Positions 7,843-16,222 of a DNA stretch of 38,080 bases are shown one piece after another. The position numbers were made by a program, and so were the translations under genes. The stretch comes from Stenotrophobium sp050739895. GTDB taxonomy: Bacteria > Pseudomonadota > Gammaproteobacteria > Nevskiales > Nevskiaceae. The notes under the pieces were generated by a model that searched no databases, was not told the DNA's origin, and saw only the letters and a list, made by a program, of their open reading frames with translations. Positions within the stretch are counted from its first letter, which is position 1; every line of letters starts with the position of its first letter. The DNA is taken from assembly GCA_050739895.1 (NCBI GenBank), contig JBOICK010000057.1, positions 1 through 38,080 of the forward strand, read 5' to 3'.

Positions 7843-7861
7843 AGCCGTTATGATAGCGGCT
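7843..7861 (+). promoter_or_regulatory. hairpin with a -10-like TATGAT between pyrE and xth
   Basis: AGCCG (7843-7847) pairs with CGGCT (7857-7861), and the loop contains TATGAT (7849-7854), a reasonable -10 for xth. No clear -35 is seen, so this is a weak promoter call in the 56-base divergent gap. Confidence 0.3.
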
Positions 7862-7876
7862 CTTCAGGGAGACTCC

Positions 7877-8653
7877 ATGCGCATCATCTCCATCAACACC
7901 AACGGCATCCGCTCCGCTGCCCGCAAGGGCTTCTTCGACTGGCTGGAAAAACAGCAGGCGGATTTCGTCTGCATCCAGGAAACCAAGGCGCAACTCGCGG
8001 ACCTGCAGGGTGACGACAGCTTTTTCCCCGCCGGCTGGCACGTGCATTTTCGCGACGCACAGAAAAAAGGCTACGCCGGCGTCGCGGTCTATTCGCGTCA
8101 CAAACCGGACGCGGTGCTGACCGAACTGGGCAACGCCGAGTTCGACGATGAAGGCCGCTATCTGGAACTGCGCATCGGCAAGCTGTCGGTGGTGTCTCTG
8201 TACCTGCCATCGGGCTCCGCCGGCCCGGCGCGCCAGGCCAGCAAGGACCGCTTCCTCGAATTCTTCATGCCGCTGTTGCGAAAGTGGCGCGATAACGGCC
8301 GCGACTATGTGATCTGCGGCGACTGGAACATCGCCCACCGCAACATTGATCTCAAGAACTGGAAATCCAACCAGAAGAATTCCGGCTTCCTGCCGCATGA
8401 GCGCGCCTGGCTCGACACGGCATTCGACAACGTCGGCTGGGTTGATGGCTATCGCGTGCTGCATCCGGACACCGAAGGCGAGGCCTACACCTGGTGGAGC
8501 AATCGCGGAAATGCCTACGACAACAACGTCGGATGGCGCATCGATTACCACATTGTCACGCCGGGCCTGAAGGACAAGATCACAGCCGCCCGCGTCTACA
8601 AAGACGAGAAATTCTCCGATCATGCGCCACTGATCCTGGACTACGCCTCTTGA
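7877..8653 (+). CDS. xth: exodeoxyribonuclease III (Crc-position homologue)
   Basis: A 258-residue endonuclease/exonuclease/phosphatase-fold enzyme expected to act as an AP endonuclease and 3'-5' exonuclease in base-excision repair. Catalytic residues are present: N in INTNG, Glu in IQETK (E34 region), the GDWNIAH segment (Asp and Asn) and the C-terminal FSDHAP Asp-His pair. The Pseudomonas Crc protein, found at the same spot next to pyrE, has lost these residues, so this gene is the enzymatically competent form. The ATG at 7877 begins the conserved MRIISINTNG and has GGGA upstream. The stop overlaps the ampG start. Confidence 0.93.
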   Translation: MRIISINTNGIRSAARKGFFDWLEKQQADFVCIQETKAQLADLQGDDSFFPAGWHVHFRDAQKKGYAGVAVYSRHKPDAVLTELGNAEFDDEGRYLELRIGKLSVVSLYLPSGSAGPARQASKDRFLEFFMPLLRKWRDNGRDYVICGDWNIAHRNIDLKNWKSNQKNSGFLPHERAWLDTAFDNVGWVDGYRVLHPDTEGEAYTWWSNRGNAYDNNVGWRIDYHIVTPGLKDKITAARVYKDEKFSDHAPLILDYAS

Positions 8654-10017
8654 GCAGCAGCGCCGCGCAGACCGGCTGGAAAGACACGCTGGCAATTTAC
8701 ACGCGGCCGCGCGTACTCGGCATGCTGTTTCTCGGCTTCTCGGCCGGCCTGCCTTTCCTGCTGGTATTTTCCACGCTGTCGGCCTGGCTCACGCAGTCCG
8801 GCGTCAGCCGCACCGCCATCGGCTATTTCAGCTGGGTCGGCGTGACCTACTCGATAAAATTCTTCTGGTCGCCGGTGGTGGATCGCCTGCGCATTCCACT
8901 GCTGACGCGGCTGCTCGGTCGCCGTCGCAGCTGGATGCTGCTGGCGCAGGCCGGCATCGCGACCGGCCTGGTGCTGATGGCGTTTACCGACCCGGCTCAT
9001 CAACTGGAACGCACCGCACTGCTGGCGGTGTTTGTCGCGTTCAGCGCCGCCACTCAGGACATCTCGATTGATGCCTACCGCATCGAGGCGGTCGACCGCG
9101 ACCTGCAGGGTGCGATGGCGGCGACCTACCAGCTCGGCTACAGGTTGGCGCTGATCATGGCCGGCGCCGGTGCACTGTTCATCGCCAGTGCATCAGGCTG
9201 GCAGCACGCCTATCTGGCGATGGCGGCCTGCGTCGGCGTCGGCGTACTGACCGTGCTGTGCATCGCCGAGCCAGAGACGCACGCCAGCCGCGAGACGCGG
9301 ATGCAGGAGCAGCGCGTGATCGATTTCATCGAGCGATCCGCGCACTGGCCGCCGGCGCTGCAACGCATCGCCGCCTGGCTGATCGGCGCGGTGGTCTGCC
9401 CGTTCGTGGACTTCTTCAGCCGCAACGGACTGCGCAGTGCACTGACCATCCTGCTGTTCGTCAGCCTGTATCGCGCCACCGACATCGCGATGGGCGTGAT
9501 GGCCAATCCGTTTTACCTCGATCTCGGTTTCTCGCTGGACCAGATTGCCAGCGTCGCCAAGATTTTCGGAGTAATCATGACCATGACCGGCGCGATCATC
9601 GGCGGGTTGCTGGTGGTCCGACTGGGTATCCTGCGCTCGCTGGTGATCGGCGCGCTGCTGGTGATGTTCGCCAACTTCGCGTTTGCCTGGATAGCCGGCA
9701 TCCATCCCGGCGTGCCCGGCCTTGCGCTGGCGATCAGTCTCGACAACCTCGGCGGCGGCATCGCCGGCTCGGCCTTCATCGCCTATCTGTCCAGCCTGAC
9801 CAACACTGCATACACGGCGACCCAGTACGCGCTGTTCTCGTCGATCTGGGCGCTGCCGGGCAAGCTCATCGGTGGTTTCTCCGGCGTGATGGTGGACGCC
9901 GTCGGCTATCCGCTGTTTTTCGTCTACACCGCGCTGCTGACGATTCCCGGCCTGCTGCTGGCGCGTCACCTGCTGCGGCGGCAAAATGATGCGAATGGAA
10001 TCGAGGAACACCGATGA
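8650..10017 (+). CDS. ampG: AmpG-family muropeptide transporter (MFS)
   Basis: A 455-residue inner-membrane protein with about 12 predicted hydrophobic segments, matching AmpG: RPRVLGMLFLGFSAGLPFLL at the start, SVIDRLR-like PVVDRLRIPLL after TM2, and ATQDISIDAYRIE in the central part. AmpG imports anhydro-muropeptides for peptidoglycan recycling and, where present, feeds AmpR control of beta-lactamase. The start is taken as TTG at 8650, which overlaps the xth TGA (TTGA); no ATG occurs before the first membrane segment, and frames extending further upstream are antisense to nothing but lie inside xth. The stop overlaps the next gene by ATGA. Confidence 0.9.
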   Translation: MSSSAAQTGWKDTLAIYTRPRVLGMLFLGFSAGLPFLLVFSTLSAWLTQSGVSRTAIGYFSWVGVTYSIKFFWSPVVDRLRIPLLTRLLGRRRSWMLLAQAGIATGLVLMAFTDPAHQLERTALLAVFVAFSAATQDISIDAYRIEAVDRDLQGAMAATYQLGYRLALIMAGAGALFIASASGWQHAYLAMAACVGVGVLTVLCIAEPETHASRETRMQEQRVIDFIERSAHWPPALQRIAAWLIGAVVCPFVDFFSRNGLRSALTILLFVSLYRATDIAMGVMANPFYLDLGFSLDQIASVAKIFGVIMTMTGAIIGGLLVVRLGILRSLVIGALLVMFANFAFAWIAGIHPGVPGLALAISLDNLGGGIAGSAFIAYLSSLTNTAYTATQYALFSSIWALPGKLIGGFSGVMVDAVGYPLFFVYTALLTIPGLLLARHLLRRQNDANGIEEHR

Positions 10018-10367
10018 ATGCAATGATCGACAATGACGCCGCGCTGTCCACAGAACAGGAGCGCTCGACCCTGGTGATCGCCTACGTGCTGCATGTGATC
10101 GGGCCGTTCACCGCGTTCCTGCTCAACATCGCAGGCGTGGTGCTGAATCACATCCGCGCAGCTGAAACGCACAACCATTTCATCCGCAGCCACCATTCGT
10201 GGATGCTGCGCACCTTCTGGTGGACGCTGCTGTGGTCGCTGATCTGCTGGCCGCTGTGCCTGGTGATGGTCGGCTTCGCCGGGCTCGCGGTGCTCGGCAT
10301 CTGGTGGATCTACCGTGTGGTGCGCGGCCTGGTCAATTACTCCGAACGACGGCCGATGCCGGCATGA
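10014..10367 (+). CDS. small membrane protein, COG3671/DUF4870-like
   Basis: A 117-residue protein with three hydrophobic segments (about 24-46, 66-82 and 84-104) separated by a His-rich polar loop (HNHFIRSHHSW). It resembles the uncharacterised COG3671/DUF4870-type membrane proteins. Its start codon lies in the ampG stop (ATGA), so the xth-ampG-membrane protein run is one coupled transcript. Function unknown. Confidence 0.8.
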   Translation: MNAMIDNDAALSTEQERSTLVIAYVLHVIGPFTAFLLNIAGVVLNHIRAAETHNHFIRSHHSWMLRTFWWTLLWSLICWPLCLVMVGFAGLAVLGIWWIYRVVRGLVNYSERRPMPA

Positions 10368-10371
10368 CGGA

Positions 10372-11013
10372 TCAGGCCGCCTCGCGGAAAATCTCGACTT
10401 TCTGCAGGCGTCTGAAGACTTCGGCGAAGCGCTTGCCGATCTGGTTGCCGGCAGGAATATCCCAGGCGCGGTGATACACCGGCAGCATCAGCCGGTCGAT
10501 GTTGTCGGCGCGGCCCGCATGCAGCGCGCCGAGCAGTTTCAGGTGTTTGATGATGCGGTCGTTCTCGGAGTGCACGTCGTAGTAAAACGTGCGAATCCCG
10601 CGCGCATGCGCGGTCAGGTGCAGGCAGGCCTGCAACACGAAACCGGCACCGCGTCCCTGGTATTCGTCGGTAATGACGATGGCGACGTCTGCGGCCTGCG
10701 GCTCGCCGTTGAGACGGGTAAAGCGGGCGATGCCGATACCCGGCTCGTCCGGTTTTTCCAGGTTGGCAGCGCCCCAGGCGCAACGGTTCTCCGGGTCGCT
10801 GGCCAGCACGTCGGCAATTCGCGCATCGGTCAGCTCACCGGCCTCGTCGAGAAACCGGCGGCGGCGCGCCAGTCCGGACAGACGCTTGAATCCTTCGCGC
10901 AGCCGCGGCGCATCCTGCGGTTGCAACGGCCGCACCAGAATCGGCGTGCCGTCGTCCAGCGGGTAGCGGAATACCGGCGGCAGTTGCGGTGTCATCAGCG
11001 ATTGCAGAAGCAT
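10372..11013 (-). CDS. GNAT family N-acetyltransferase
   Basis: A 213-residue single GNAT domain. The acetyl-CoA loop is visible as DEYQGRGAG, with the usual strands on either side (VAIVITDE before, then helix VLQACLHLTAHARG). The ATG at 11013 is chosen because AAGGAG sits seven bases upstream; GTG at 11019 lacks that spacing. Substrate cannot be predicted; members with a similar length and RPLxPxD N-terminus include acetyltransferases of proteins and of small molecules. It converges with the preceding membrane protein gene. Confidence 0.85.
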   Translation of the reverse strand: MLLQSLMTPQLPPVFRYPLDDGTPILVRPLQPQDAPRLREGFKRLSGLARRRRFLDEAGELTDARIADVLASDPENRCAWGAANLEKPDEPGIGIARFTRLNGEPQAADVAIVITDEYQGRGAGFVLQACLHLTAHARGIRTFYYDVHSENDRIIKHLKLLGALHAGRADNIDRLMLPVYHRAWDIPAGNQIGKRFAEVFRRLQKVEIFREAA

Positions 11014-11064
11014 CGGCACGCTCCTTGGATGTGAGTGCGGATTGGTTTGCCGACCTGCGCCGTA

Positions 11065-11364
11065 TCAGCGCAGGTCGAGCAGGTCCAGCGGGTTGTCGCG
11101 ACGCCCTGGCCGCGTCGCGTAATCGTCGTCGGTCAGATTGTAATCATCGGCGACGATGTCGAGCGCCCCGGAAACATCTTCGGGCGGCGCAGTCGGACGC
11201 GCCGATAACTGTAGCCAGATGTCGAAATCGATTTCTTCGAGAGTGCCGTCGAAGTGCTGCACCAGAACGATTTCGGCCTTGGCATCGACACCGACGATTT
11301 CAAACGGCTCCGCGTCGGTCCGGTACCAGTCGCCGACGGAAACTTCCCGCAACCATTCTGCCAT
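11065..11364 (-). CDS. small acidic conserved hypothetical protein
   Basis: A 99-residue protein with an excellent ribosome binding site (AGGAGGT five bases before the ATG). The first 55 residues look like a compact beta barrel (VGDWYR...FEIVGVDAKAEIVLVQHFDGTLEEID), followed by an acidic, Asp-rich tail. I do not recognise a named family with certainty. The strong Shine-Dalgarno and codon use support a real, well-expressed gene. It is upstream of the GNAT gene on the same strand, 51 bases away, so possibly co-transcribed. Confidence 0.75.
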   Translation of the reverse strand: MAEWLREVSVGDWYRTDAEPFEIVGVDAKAEIVLVQHFDGTLEEIDFDIWLQLSARPTAPPEDVSGALDIVADDYNLTDDDYATRPGRRDNPLDLLDLR

Positions 11365-11524
11365 GCTGCACCTCCTGCGCTGCCTGCGAAGATCATGCTG
11401 CGCAGTTTTGTTTTACGCCTGTTGGCGCAGGGCGACAAGCCCCGCTCTTTTACAGTGCCGGGCAAACCGCTGAAATGTCAGGCAAGAAGACCTGCGGCCC
11501 GTGCCGAAAGTTCCGGCACCCGCT

Positions 11525-12559
11525 TCAAGGACAGGGAATGGTGTAGCGCTGGTGGATGGCTTCAATCGCCTGCAACAGCGTTTTATCCAGCGCCACATCG
11601 ACGCTGGCGATGTTGCTGCGCAGCTGCTCCTGCGTGGTTGCGCCAATCAGCGTCGACAGCGCGAAAGGCCGCGTGTTGACCCAGGCCAGCGCCATCTGCG
11701 CGGGATCGAGATCGTGTTGCTGCGCCAGCGCCACATATTCACGCGTGGCGAGCTCGGCCTGCTCGTTGCTGTAACGACTGAAACGCGTGAACAGCGACAG
11801 CCGCGCATCAGCCGGCCGCGCGCCGTGGAGGTATTTTCCCGATAGCACGCCCATCGCCAGCGGCGAGTACGCCAGCAGCGGCACTTGCTCGCGATGTGCG
11901 AACTCGGCGAGGCCGATCTCGAAACTGCGATTGAGCAGGCTGTAGGGATTCTGGATGCTGGCGATGCGCGGCAGGTTTTTCTCGCGGTGCAAGCGCAGAT
12001 ACTCAGCCGCGCCCCAGGGGGTCTCGTTGGAAATGCCGACGTAACGCACCTTGCCCTGCTGCACCAGCTCGGCAAGCGCAGACAGCGTTTCCTCGATCGG
12101 CGTCGCGTGCGATTCGTCGCGCGGCGCGTAGCCAAGCTTGCCGAAGTAATTGGTGTTCCGCTCCGGCCAATGGATCTGGTAGAGATCGATATAGTCGGTC
12201 TGCAATCTGCGCAAACTGGTCTCGCAGGCGGCGAGCACGCTCTTGCGATCCAGCCGCGTGCCGCCGCGCAGATAGGCGAAATCGCCGGGACCGGTGATCT
12301 TGGTCGCCAGTACGATGTCCTTGCGCCTGCCCGTCTTTGCGAACCAGCTGCCGGTGTATTGCTCGGTGCGGCCTTGGGTTTCGGCGCGTGGCGGCACCGG
12401 GTACATCTCTGCGGCATCGAAGAAGTTGATGCCCTGCGCGACCGCGAGATCCATCTGCGCGTGCGCTTCCGGCTCGCTGTTCTGCTGGCCCCAGGTCATG
12501 GTGCCCAGGCCGATGCGGCTGATCTGCGGGCCGCCGTGGCACAGCGCTGCGTATTTCAT
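11525..12559 (-). CDS. tas: aldo/keto reductase, Tas-like
   Basis: A 344-residue NADPH-dependent aldo/keto reductase of TIM-barrel fold, very close in pattern to E. coli Tas/YajO. Catalytic tetrad candidates are Asp in FDAAEMYP, Tyr in the same motif, Lys in VLATKITGP and His in IDLYQIHWPE. The NADP-binding C-terminus has the ALSTLIGATTQEQL segment. The start overlaps the prk stop (ATGA), so it is cotranslated with prk. Physiological substrate unknown. The 160 bases downstream hold only a weak stem (GTGCCG/CGGCAC) near 11500-11520. Confidence 0.9.
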   Translation of the reverse strand: MKYAALCHGGPQISRIGLGTMTWGQQNSEPEAHAQMDLAVAQGINFFDAAEMYPVPPRAETQGRTEQYTGSWFAKTGRRKDIVLATKITGPGDFAYLRGGTRLDRKSVLAACETSLRRLQTDYIDLYQIHWPERNTNYFGKLGYAPRDESHATPIEETLSALAELVQQGKVRYVGISNETPWGAAEYLRLHREKNLPRIASIQNPYSLLNRSFEIGLAEFAHREQVPLLAYSPLAMGVLSGKYLHGARPADARLSLFTRFSRYSNEQAELATREYVALAQQHDLDPAQMALAWVNTRPFALSTLIGATTQEQLRSNIASVDVALDKTLLQAIEAIHQRYTIPCP

Positions 12560-13449
12560 AAACGCTCCCGTGCCAGTGCTTCGCGGCGGCGCAGGATCAA
12601 TTTATCGATCGCCGGCTTGAGAATCAGCGCCATCGCCGATTCCATCAGCGCGCCGGGCACCACCAGCGCCTGCGGATGCGACTGGAACGCACCCGGCAGG
12701 CGTGCAATCAGCATGTCGAAGTTGACCTTTACGCGCGAATGCTCGTTGTAGTGCACCACCACCAGGCTTTCCTCCGGCTTGGGAATTTCGCGCACGGCAA
12801 ACGGATTGCTGGTATCGACCAGCGGCACGCGCTGGAAATTGATGTCGGTGTTGGAAAATTGCGGGGTGATGTGGTGCACGTAATCGGGCATGCGGCGCAG
12901 GATGGTGTTGGCCACCGCCTCCGGCTCGTAACCGCGCTCCTCGGTATCGCGGCGCAGTTTCTGGATCCACTCCAGATTGATCACCGGCACCACGCCGATC
13001 AGCAGATCCATGTGGCGCGCAATGTTGGTGTCATCGCTGACATAACCGCCGTGCAACCCCTCGTAGAACAGGATGTCGGTATCCACCGCCAGCGGCGTCC
13101 ACGGCGTGAACGTGCCGGGCGGCTGCCCGGCCTCGATCGCCTCACTGTCGGTATGCAGGTAGTGACGCGTCATGCCGCTGCCGCGCGCGCCATAGTCGCG
13201 CAGCAGGCTTTCCAGCCGGTCGAGCAGATTGTTGCTGGCGCCGAACAGCGAGAAATTCTCGCCGCGGATACGCGCGCGCTGCATCGCCGTGCGCAACTGC
13301 TCGCGGTCGTAGGCATGAAACGCATCGCCCTCGACAAAAGCCGCGCGCACTTCCAGCTCCGACGACAACTGCGCGAACAGGCGCAGCACCGTGCTGGTGC
13401 CCGCACCGCTGGAGCCGGTGACGCCGACGATAGGATGCTTGGCTGACAT
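12556..13449 (-). CDS. prk: phosphoribulokinase, proteobacterial PrkB-type
   Basis: A 297-residue class I phosphoribulokinase that would make ribulose 1,5-bisphosphate from ribulose 5-phosphate and ATP. The P-loop is GSSGAGTST (12-20), followed by VEGDAFH, the loop SGMTRHYLHTDSEA, GTFTPW, and LFYEGLHGG. The pattern is very close to E. coli PrkB as well as to Calvin-cycle PRKs. The ATG at 13449 begins the conserved MSAKHPI; the frame extends upstream only because repeat element B is open. No RuBisCO or other cbb gene is in the window, so the role (carbon fixation or the less understood heterotrophic PrkB) is open. It is followed by coupled tas. Confidence 0.9.
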   Translation of the reverse strand: MSAKHPIVGVTGSSGAGTSTVLRLFAQLSSELEVRAAFVEGDAFHAYDREQLRTAMQRARIRGENFSLFGASNNLLDRLESLLRDYGARGSGMTRHYLHTDSEAIEAGQPPGTFTPWTPLAVDTDILFYEGLHGGYVSDDTNIARHMDLLIGVVPVINLEWIQKLRRDTEERGYEPEAVANTILRRMPDYVHHITPQFSNTDINFQRVPLVDTSNPFAVREIPKPEESLVVVHYNEHSRVKVNFDMLIARLPGAFQSHPQALVVPGALMESAMALILKPAIDKLILRRREALARERL

Positions 13450-13478
13450 TAAAACCCCGCTGACCCCGATTTTGCCGC

Positions 13479-13586
13479 GCCCGCTGTGGTCATGCTGACA
13501 CAACAGATTGTTTTATTATATTAAATTTATACTTTTATATAATGTTATTTAAAACATTTTGCAAGCCGCTTTCAGAACCAGCGGAT
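13479..13586. repeat. AT-rich palindromic intergenic element, copy B (108 bp)
   Basis: Starts GCCCGCT (13479-13485) and ends AGCGGAT (13580-13586). The inner left box is AGATTGTTT (13505-13513) and the inner right box AAAACATTTTG (13551-13561). It lies between trmB and prk, 29 bases upstream of the prk ATG, and is the only intergenic sequence there, so it should contain the prk promoter. One base of the right outer box differs from the consensus. Confidence 0.72.
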
Positions 13587-13619
13587 GGTGCCCAGCAGCA
13601 GCGCACCGCGGCAGTTCCG

Positions 13620-14333
13620 CTAGGCCCGCCGATATTCCAGATCGTACACCGCATGGCCGAGCCGCTCGCCGCGCAGTTCAAAGCGGGTCTTGGGCCGCGT
13701 CGCATGGCGTGGCACATAGCGGCCGTCGGCTGCGACATTGCGGAACGCCGGTGCCGCATTCAGCACCTCCAGCATCTGCGCCGCGTATGGCTCCCAGTCG
13801 GTGGCCAGCAGCAAGCGGCCGCCGGGCGCCAGCTTGCGCGCCAGCAGCGTGACAAATTCGGGCTGGACCAGACGGCGCTTGTTGTGGCGCTTCTTGTGCC
13901 AGGGATCGGGAAAATAAATCACTACCTCGCGCAGCGCGCCGTCGGCGATCCAGCCTTCGAGCACTTCCACCGCATCATGGCTGGCGGCGCGCAGATTGCC
14001 GAGTCCGAGTTTCTCGGCATTCAACAGCACGCGGCCGACGCCGGGCCGATGTACTTCGATGCCGATGAAATCGTGTTGCGGCTCGGCCTGCGCGCGCGCC
14101 AGCAGGTGATCGCCGTTGCCGAAGCCGATCTCGAACACCACCGGCGCCTTGCGGCCGAAAACCTGCGCGAGATCGTAGGCCTGTGCAGGTACATCCAGAC
14201 CGTAGCGCGGCCACAACCGCTCCAGCGCGGCTTTCTGGCCGTCGGTCATGCGCCCTTCGCGCCGCACGAACGAGCGGATCTTGCGCTGGCGCAAGGTCTG
14301 TTCCGGCTCAGGCCTGATCATTCGCAGGCTCAT
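13620..14333 (-). CDS. trmB: tRNA (guanine-N7-)-methyltransferase TrmB
   Basis: A 237-residue SAM-dependent enzyme that methylates G46 of tRNAs. It shows the SAM loop VFEIGFGNGDHLL, FIGIEVHRPGVG, and the family signature YFPDPWHKKRHNKRR with its catalytic Asp. The first 40 residues are an Arg/Glu-rich N-terminus typical of the family. The ATG at 14333 lies 26 bases inside the end of the upstream paiB gene. Pseudomonads also keep trmB downstream of thiG. Confidence 0.95.
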   Translation of the reverse strand: MSLRMIRPEPEQTLRQRKIRSFVRREGRMTDGQKAALERLWPRYGLDVPAQAYDLAQVFGRKAPVVFEIGFGNGDHLLARAQAEPQHDFIGIEVHRPGVGRVLLNAEKLGLGNLRAASHDAVEVLEGWIADGALREVVIYFPDPWHKKRHNKRRLVQPEFVTLLARKLAPGGRLLLATDWEPYAAQMLEVLNAAPAFRNVAADGRYVPRHATRPKTRFELRGERLGHAVYDLEYRRA

Positions 14334-14943
14334 GCGTCCGCATCCACTCGGCCATATCGGCCAGATCCGGGTGCGTGGTTTCGCGCAACTGCGCCATCAC
14401 CTGCTCGCGGTCGCCCGGCGTGCGGTTCTGGTTCATCTTGAATTTCGCCTCGATGCGCTCCAGCGGCATGCGGAACGCGACGATCGCGCCGAGCATCGCG
14501 TGCAGGCGTTCGCCTTTGACCTTGCGCGTCCACGGCTGCGGCGCGGCGCGCTCGAACTCGGCGGTGGTGCGGTCGATCAGGGCGAGCTTGGCGTCTTCAT
14601 CGCCAATCAGCTGCGGGTGGCCATGCGCGTGCACGACGGCGTAGTTCCAGGTCGGCACTTCGCGATCCGGGTTCACATACCAGCGCGGCGAGATATACGC
14701 ATGCGGCCCGTGGAAAATCGCCACGGTGATGCCCGCGACGAACGCCTGCCAGTGCGGATTGGCGCGCGCCATGTGACCGAGCAGCACGCCGTGCGCGCCG
14801 CCCGCCTGCCACAGCAGCGGCAGGTGCGTGATCCGCGGCTCGCCCTGCGTCGTCGTGATCAGCGTGGCGAAGGGATAGCCGCGCATCAATGCCGCCGCAT
14901 CGTCTGTGCTGCCCGAAAATAACGGCGGGGTGTAGAGGCTCAT
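14308..14943 (-). CDS. paiB: PaiB-type FMN-binding negative transcriptional regulator
   Basis: A 211-residue PaiB-family protein (split-barrel FMN-binding fold). Visible pieces are MSLYTPPLF at the start, FATLITT, ITHLPLLW, HMARANPHW, the ISPRWYVNP...VPTWNYAVVHAHG signature, and FKMNQNR near the end. In Bacillus the family represses sporulation and protease genes together with PaiA; in proteobacteria its role is not settled. The ATG at 14943 overlaps the stop of the preceding HhH gene, and the 3' end overlaps trmB by 26 bases. Confidence 0.9.
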   Translation of the reverse strand: MSLYTPPLFSGSTDDAAALMRGYPFATLITTTQGEPRITHLPLLWQAGGAHGVLLGHMARANPHWQAFVAGITVAIFHGPHAYISPRWYVNPDREVPTWNYAVVHAHGHPQLIGDEDAKLALIDRTTAEFERAAPQPWTRKVKGERLHAMLGAIVAFRMPLERIEAKFKMNQNRTPGDREQVMAQLRETTHPDLADMAEWMRTHEPANDQA

Positions 14944-15293
14944 GGTTTCCTGCCGGCGCGCGCGGTGCGTACCGGCGCATCCATCCAGTTCCACCACTTC
15001 AGCTTTTCGGCGTCCGGCCTTTTGGTTTCCGCGAAATACACCGCACAACGGTAGACATAAAGCAGGCAGCGATCCTGCACCTGACCTGCGATGCGGTTGG
15101 AACGGTCATAGAGTTGCTGCGCGTCCTGTCCGCACAAGCCATCGACGCGACGCACGCCGAGCGCGTAGAGGTCACGCGCGATGGATGGCCCGACGCCGGG
15201 AATCACCTGCAGCGCCTTGAGCACCGCAGCATCGGCCGCGGGCACCGGATGGCGCAGCAGGCGTTCGTTCTTGCGCGTGCGCGCTCCGCTCAC
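14940..15293 (-). CDS. helix-hairpin-helix protein, Cdd1 ('pathogenicity locus') family
   Basis: A 117-residue protein. The core is a helix-hairpin-helix (LQVIPGVGPSIARDLYALGV, about 28-47) followed by CRYCAVYF-like segment LYVYRCAVYFAETKRPDAEKLKWWNW, the pattern of the Cdd1/PF11731 family. HhH modules bind the DNA backbone without sequence specificity; the cellular role of the family is unknown despite its name. It overlaps thiG (ATGA) upstream and paiB downstream. Confidence 0.82.
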   Translation of the reverse strand: MSGARTRKNERLLRHPVPAADAAVLKALQVIPGVGPSIARDLYALGVRRVDGLCGQDAQQLYDRSNRIAGQVQDRCLLYVYRCAVYFAETKRPDAEKLKWWNWMDAPVRTARAGRKP

Positions 15294-16081
15294 GCGATGG
15301 TTCCATCCAGCGGCGACGACGCGCTGGCGTAACGGCGCCGCGGCATGCGGCCGGCGAGGAAGGCTTCGCGACCGGCCTCAATCGCCTTCTTCATCGCGCT
15401 GGCCATCAGCAGCGGATTTTTCGCCTGCGCGATAGCGGTGTTCATCAGCACACCATCGCAGCCCAGTTCCATCGCAATCGCGGCGTCGCTGGCGGTGCCG
15501 ACGCCGGCGTCGACCAGAATCGGCACCTTGGCGTTTTCGACGATGGTGAGGATGTTGTAGCGGTTCTGGATGCCGAGCCCGGAGCCGATCGGCGCCGCCA
15601 GCGGCATCACCGCCACGCAGCCGAGTTCCTCGAGACGCTTGCAGATGATCGGATCGTCGCTGGTGTAGACCATCACCTCGAAGCCGTCCTTGACCAGCAA
15701 CTCCGCGGCCTTGAGCGTGGCCGGCACGTCGGGATACAGCGTCCTGGCGTCACCCAGCACCTCGAGCTTGACCAGCTTGTGGCCGTCGAGCAGTTCGCGC
15801 GCGAGGCGGCAGGTGCGGACCGCATCTTCGGCGGTGTAACAACCAGCGGTGTTGGGCAGGATGGTGTAGCGGCTGGGCGGAATCACGTCGAGCAGATTCG
15901 GCGCGCCGGGATTCTGGCCGATGTTGCTGCGGCGGATCGCGACGGTGACAATCTGCGCGCCACTGGCCTCGATCGCCTCGCGAGTTTCGTCGAGATCCTT
16001 ATACTTGCCTGTGCCGACCAGCAATCGTGAGCGGTAGGACTTGCCTGCGATCAGCAGCGCATCGTTAATCAGAGCAGTCAT
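15290..16081 (-). CDS. thiG: thiazole synthase ThiG
   Basis: A 263-residue TIM-barrel enzyme that joins 1-deoxy-xylulose-5-phosphate, dehydroglycine and ThiS-thiocarboxylate sulfur into the thiamine thiazole. The Schiff-base lysine is in LVKLEVLGD (K105), and the phosphate-binding segments PIGSGLGI and DAGVGTASDAAIAMELGCDGVL are intact. First gene of an overlapping four-gene run (thiG, HhH gene, paiB, trmB). Its partner thiS is not co-directional but divergent, beyond tRNA-Gly. Confidence 0.96.
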   Translation of the reverse strand: MTALINDALLIAGKSYRSRLLVGTGKYKDLDETREAIEASGAQIVTVAIRRSNIGQNPGAPNLLDVIPPSRYTILPNTAGCYTAEDAVRTCRLARELLDGHKLVKLEVLGDARTLYPDVPATLKAAELLVKDGFEVMVYTSDDPIICKRLEELGCVAVMPLAAPIGSGLGIQNRYNILTIVENAKVPILVDAGVGTASDAAIAMELGCDGVLMNTAIAQAKNPLLMASAMKKAIEAGREAFLAGRMPRRRYASASSPLDGTIA

Positions 16082-16100
16082 GGAGGGCGTGCGGGAAAAT

Positions 16101-16174
16101 TGGAGCGGGTGATGGGAATCGAACCCACGCTAGCAGCTTGGGAAGCTGCAGTTCTACCATTGAACTACACCCGC
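16101..16174 (-). tRNA. tRNA-Gly(TCC)
   Basis: Seventy-four bases on the minus strand including an encoded CCA. The acceptor stem is GCGGGTG/CACCCGC with discriminator T, the T-arm contains GGTTCGATTCC, and the anticodon stem GCAGC/GCTGC holds loop TTCCCAA, giving anticodon TCC. A TACAAT -10-like hexamer lies about 10 bases upstream (16190-16185). It sits between thiS and thiG and may be cotranscribed with thiG. Confidence 0.96.
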
Positions 16175-16222
16175 TTGGGACAACAATTGTAACCACATGC
16201 AAACTTGCACACGAGTACATTC

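Noticed and set aside
11400..11524. Possible small gene between the acidic protein and tas
   Set aside because: No ribosome binding site or protein-like frame of useful length; only a weak stem is visible.
13450..13503. Extended N-terminus of prk up to 13503
   Set aside because: The extension runs into repeat element B and has no family similarity; the conserved MSAKHPI start is at 13449.
16101..16175. A link between the element ends ACCCGCT and the tRNA-Gly acceptor stem, which contains the same seven bases
   Set aside because: In the tRNA gene the boxes face the other way (AGCGGGT ... ACCCGCT on the plus strand), and no other tRNA sequence is found in the elements, so the match is likely chance.
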